The position numbers and the translations under genes were made by a program. Shown here piece after piece: positions 49,211 through 51,964 of a stretch of 51,964 nucleotides of DNA; the first letter of the stretch is position 1; every line of letters starts with the position of its first letter. The notes under the pieces were generated by a model. It did not search any database. It worked only from the letters and a program-made list of their open reading frames with translations, and had not been told where the DNA came from. The DNA is taken from positions 1-51,964 of the forward strand of contig RPQS01000025.1 in assembly GCA_003818605.1 (NCBI GenBank), read 5' to 3'. Source of the stretch: Candidatus Zhuqueibacterota bacterium (GTDB lineage Bacteria; Electryoneota; RPQS01).

Positions 49211-51964
49211 TTAGCGAATGATGACAAACTTGCCGGTCTCGATCTCATGACCGTGGCCTTCCGTGAGATTCTCGACCGAAAAGAGATAAATGCCCGATAC
49301 AACCTGTTGGCGATTGCGCGAATTCAAATCCCAGCGTTCCGACGTCGGACTGGCCCACTGACTGCGATCGCCGATCACGTTGTGAGGCACAATCTGAACT
49401 AAATCTCCGGCCACCGTGTAAATACGGATCAGGCACTTCTCGGGTAGGTTGATGAATTCGATCCGCCGATCCTGCTGACCGTAGAATTCGGTCGTCCCGT
49501 CGTTCATGTTTTCCCAACTGATGCCCCGGTCGCCGCCGTACTTGCTCGTATAGTCCGTATACGCGCGGTAAGGATTGGGAACCGCCCGGACCGGCTCTTT
49601 GTTCGTGCCGGCCGGCGCCAGCAGCACGGCATTAGCCGTCGGGCGCGTGGATAGCGGGCCTAATCCAGATCGTGGATCACCGAAATCGAACGCCGTCACC
49701 GAATAGTACCGCGGAGCCAGCTTGTGAGCGGGAATGCGGTATTCGTACGTCGAATCGTCAATTTGAATGCTGCTGAAGCCGGTGTTGTTTCCCACGGGTT
49801 TTAAAAACCCGGTGACGCCGCGGATAACCGTATCCGCCTGTCCCGCCGCCGTCAGCGAATCGTAGTCGTGTTGATTCACCGGGAACGTCATCATCGAGTC
49901 GTTGTCATTGAAGTACGCGTAGTCAATCCTGTCCAACTCGACCAGCAGCGAATACTGGTTGTCCCGGTTCGTATTGGCCACGTGGATGCGATAGCCTTCG
50001 AAGTCCTGCACCCGCGAGAACGGATCCCGGTATTCGTCCAGCTCCGATGACGTGGTAGACCAGCGCAGCACCACTTCCTCTTCTTTTAGCTCATAGCCCA
50101 GACCGCCGACATAGCAGCCGCTTCGTACCTGACCGCCCAAATGCGCGGCGGCGTTGTACGTATTCGGCCAGCAGTGCATCAGGGCCGGAATCGGCGGCGG
50201 CGGCGGTCCTGTGAAGTCCGGAATGCCGTCGCCCATGTCCACGACCTCGTTTTGCGCCATCCAGCCCATGTCCCAGTAGCCCAGCTTGGGATGGATGTAA
50301 TACAGTGTGTCCGGGATAATCTTGTCTTCCGTCGTAGCTCCCAGTGCATTCAGGTTGGCATTGAGGATCGAATCAATCACGCCGTTGCGTTCCGTTCCGT
50401 CGATGTCCGGCCCGCTGTACCATCCCACGGAAATGCCCCGACCGCCGTTGACCAGCGGATTGCCTTTGAAGTAGTATACTTCCACGCTGTCCTCGCCGAT
50501 CGGAATTTCTCCGTAGAGACCGTCCGCTCCCACGTCTTCGCCGTACCAACCGTCGCCAGTGTCCAGTTTGCCGTCGCCTTGCGTGCCGTCCTGATCCACG
50601 ATGTTGGGATCATGATCGTCGCCCCAGTCGTACTGCGGCGTATCGAACATGCGGTTGTCGTACACGTCCTTCGCCCACCGTGCGTTTTCCCGCAGGTCCG
50701 CGAAGTTGAAAAGACTCGAATCAATGTTTGTATTGGACGCCTGCGGGTGCGTGGCGTCGTGGAAATTCTCCCCGGCCACGTAGGCGATCGTCATGTTGAA
50801 CTTTTCGCCCGGATTCAAACGGTAAATCCACCGGCCCGATGGATCCTGATAATCGCGGATTCCCAACGGCCCCCAGGACAGCAGATAGCGCGTATCGTAG
50901 CCGTCGCGCATGTCCGCCGCATTCGGAGACGGATCGGATGTGCACCAGGATTTATTGCCGATGCTGTCTCCCCGCGGATTGTAAATCGTCTGCGCCGTAT
51001 ACGGAGTCAATCCGACCGATGTCTGCCAGAAATCAAACTCGCTGTTGCTCAGGACTTGATACTTATGCTCGTCGCCCATGGGAGTGCCGAACAATTGCGT
51101 CCAGCCCATGCCCATGCTGTCCCGCGCGCAGTAGTCTTCCCAGGAGGGGCCGTAGTCCAGGGTCACGTCGCCGTTGGAAATCCACCAGTTGAACGACGTG
51201 CGCAGGCGCGGGTTCGGCGCGCGAATCACGCGTGTTCCCGCCACGCTCGAAACGTTCAGCGCTCCCGCCGTGGATTCCGGATGACGTCCGTCGTTGTCGG
51301 CGATCCAGGCCACGTCCATCGGAATCCGGAACGTATCGCCCCGCGCGTTCCCTTCCCGGTAGTCTTTTACGAAACCGCAGATGTCGTCCGTGTGCTCGTT
51401 GAAATAGCCCTGAATGCCGATGTCTGCGTCCACGTAAAGACCGACGTACAGGTTCTTGAGAAAGTTCGAAGCGATGTTCTCGATTTCGTAGTCAATCAGA
51501 ATGAAATCCTCGGCAAACGCCTGACTGAACGAGTAGGACGTCTGCTTCACGCGAATACCCAGCGGACGGTGCGGCCCGTCAATCGGATCGTTTAAAACGA
51601 AATTCTGATCCCGCAACGTGTCCGCATACGCGCAGAGAAAATCCTGATCCGAAATGGCGTCCGGATGAGTCACGAAATCGCCTAAACAGTTCGTCAGTCC
51701 GGGCCGTGTGGAACGCTCGATGATCCCGTCGTTCTCGCCTTCGCCCGGCCAGAACTCGTTGATGGACGGACTGAGCCAGCCGTCAGTGCCGACGCTCACC
51801 CGCTTCGTCTCGTAACCCTCCTCCACAATCAGCGCGCCGATCCACAAACCGGCTTGGAACAAGTACTGCTGTCCGCTGCCGCACGGATATTCGCACTGGG
51901 GAGCCCAGTCGTTGGGAGGACACGGATCGAACAACCGCCCCGGTTGTTGAGGGCCGTCGTTCCC
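49211..51964 (-). CDS. Large secreted protein with T9SS-type C-terminal domain, partial
   Basis: The frame is open at the right edge, so the N-terminus and signal peptide are outside; 917 codons are visible. The visible body has many Trp, Tyr and Asp residues and repeated beta-rich segments (QYLFQAGLWIGALI; LYVGLYVDADIG), with an acidic DQDGTQGDGKLDTGDG stretch that resembles Ca-binding loops. The C-terminal domain begins near VRAVPNPYRAY and continues with IRIYTVAGDLV, WDLNSRNRQQVVSGIY and ends ETGKFVIIR, the layout of FlgD-like / T9SS sorting domains. The protein is therefore probable T9SS cargo and leads the operon with the PorV-like protein and lipoprotein. The TTG at 51932-51934 is not a real start. 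Confidence 0.82.
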   Translation of the reverse strand, partial: GNDGPQQPGRLFDPCPPNDWAPQCEYPCGSGQQYLFQAGLWIGALIVEEGYETKRVSVGTDGWLSPSINEFWPGEGENDGIIERSTRPGLTNCLGDFVTHPDAISDQDFLCAYADTLRDQNFVLNDPIDGPHRPLGIRVKQTSYSFSQAFAEDFILIDYEIENIASNFLKNLYVGLYVDADIGIQGYFNEHTDDICGFVKDYREGNARGDTFRIPMDVAWIADNDGRHPESTAGALNVSSVAGTRVIRAPNPRLRTSFNWWISNGDVTLDYGPSWEDYCARDSMGMGWTQLFGTPMGDEHKYQVLSNSEFDFWQTSVGLTPYTAQTIYNPRGDSIGNKSWCTSDPSPNAADMRDGYDTRYLLSWGPLGIRDYQDPSGRWIYRLNPGEKFNMTIAYVAGENFHDATHPQASNTNIDSSLFNFADLRENARWAKDVYDNRMFDTPQYDWGDDHDPNIVDQDGTQGDGKLDTGDGWYGEDVGADGLYGEIPIGEDSVEVYYFKGNPLVNGGRGISVGWYSGPDIDGTERNGVIDSILNANLNALGATTEDKIIPDTLYYIHPKLGYWDMGWMAQNEVVDMGDGIPDFTGPPPPPIPALMHCWPNTYNAAAHLGGQVRSGCYVGGLGYELKEEEVVLRWSTTSSELDEYRDPFSRVQDFEGYRIHVANTNRDNQYSLLVELDRIDYAYFNDNDSMMTFPVNQHDYDSLTAAGQADTVIRGVTGFLKPVGNNTGFSSIQIDDSTYEYRIPAHKLAPRYYSVTAFDFGDPRSGLGPLSTRPTANAVLLAPAGTNKEPVRAVPNPYRAYTDYTSKYGGDRGISWENMNDGTTEFYGQQDRRIEFINLPEKCLIRIYTVAGDLVQIVPHNVIGDRSQWASPTSERWDLNSRNRQQVVSGIYLFSVENLTEGHGHEIETGKFVIIR

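Noticed and set aside
50141-51595. 484-codon open frame on the plus strand
   Set aside because: It is entirely antisense to the T9SS-tailed protein gene, is Val/Arg/His-rich without domain signals, and has no ribosome binding site or neighbours of its kind.
1-51964. tRNA, rRNA, CRISPR array, insertion sequence, integrase
   Set aside because: Intergenic regions were read for cloverleaf ends, direct repeats with spacers and transposase-like frames; none was convincing.

Overview
This 52 kb window looks like a chromosomal segment from a Gram-negative, anaerobic or microaerobic bacterium of the FCB superphylum, outside or at the edge of classical Bacteroidota (Zixibacteria-, Calditrichota-, Cloacimonadota- or Electryoneota-like lineages are the kind I have in mind; I cannot place it further by eye). 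The reasons are the abundance of large secreted multidomain proteins, type IX secretion (T9SS)-style C-terminal domains (one with an NYPNPFNP signature), a PorV-like outer-membrane protein, a TonB-dependent receptor with an N-terminal carboxypeptidase-regulatory domain, gingipain-type C25 proteases, and a group 3b [NiFe] hydrogenase. I see no rRNA, tRNA, CRISPR array, transposase or integrase.

Layout. (1) 1-3879, minus strand: a sulfhydrogenase-type group 3b [NiFe] hydrogenase operon in the order beta, cyclic-nucleotide-binding protein, gamma, delta, alpha; alpha runs off the left edge. (2) 4042-21000: a secreted-proteolysis region with two C25 (gingipain-like) peptidases, an M14 carboxypeptidase, a subtilisin-like S8 peptidase and a secreted protein of unknown function, interrupted by a flavodiiron protein and a SAM methyltransferase. 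(3) 21309-30072, plus strand: a TonB-dependent receptor, a small coiled-coil secreted protein coupled to a 1354-residue S8 peptidase, a parallel beta-helix protein and YjbQ. (4) 30093-32582: a FapA/DUF342 protein and a macrodomain protein, divergent. (5) 32897-38404, plus strand: a compact 2-oxoacid dehydrogenase operon (E1 alpha, E1 beta, E2, E3) ending in a lipoate ligase-like gene. (6) 38715-45689: a third S8 peptidase with a T9SS-type tail, then two polytopic membrane proteins with TPR tails (one a GT39-type glycosyltransferase), whose 3-prime ends overlap tail to tail. (7) 45772-51964, minus strand: a secreted T9SS-tailed protein (open at the right edge), a PorV-like protein and a probable lipoprotein, probably one operon.

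How it may fit together (inference): secreted peptidases digest external protein, the TonB receptor and T9SS/PorV components belong to the cell-surface machinery, the 2-oxoacid dehydrogenase complex with its own lipoylation gene oxidises pyruvate or branched-chain 2-oxoacids from amino acids, and the NAD(P)-linked hydrogenase could dispose of reductant as H2. The flavodiiron protein would detoxify O2 or NO.

The most interesting structural signals are a multi-module tail shared by catalytically unrelated secreted proteases, a terminal fibronectin-III-like module ending within a few residues of the stop codon in five secreted proteins that lack a classical T9SS domain, and a recurrent promoter pattern of TTGACA-like, 17 bp, TATATT-like.
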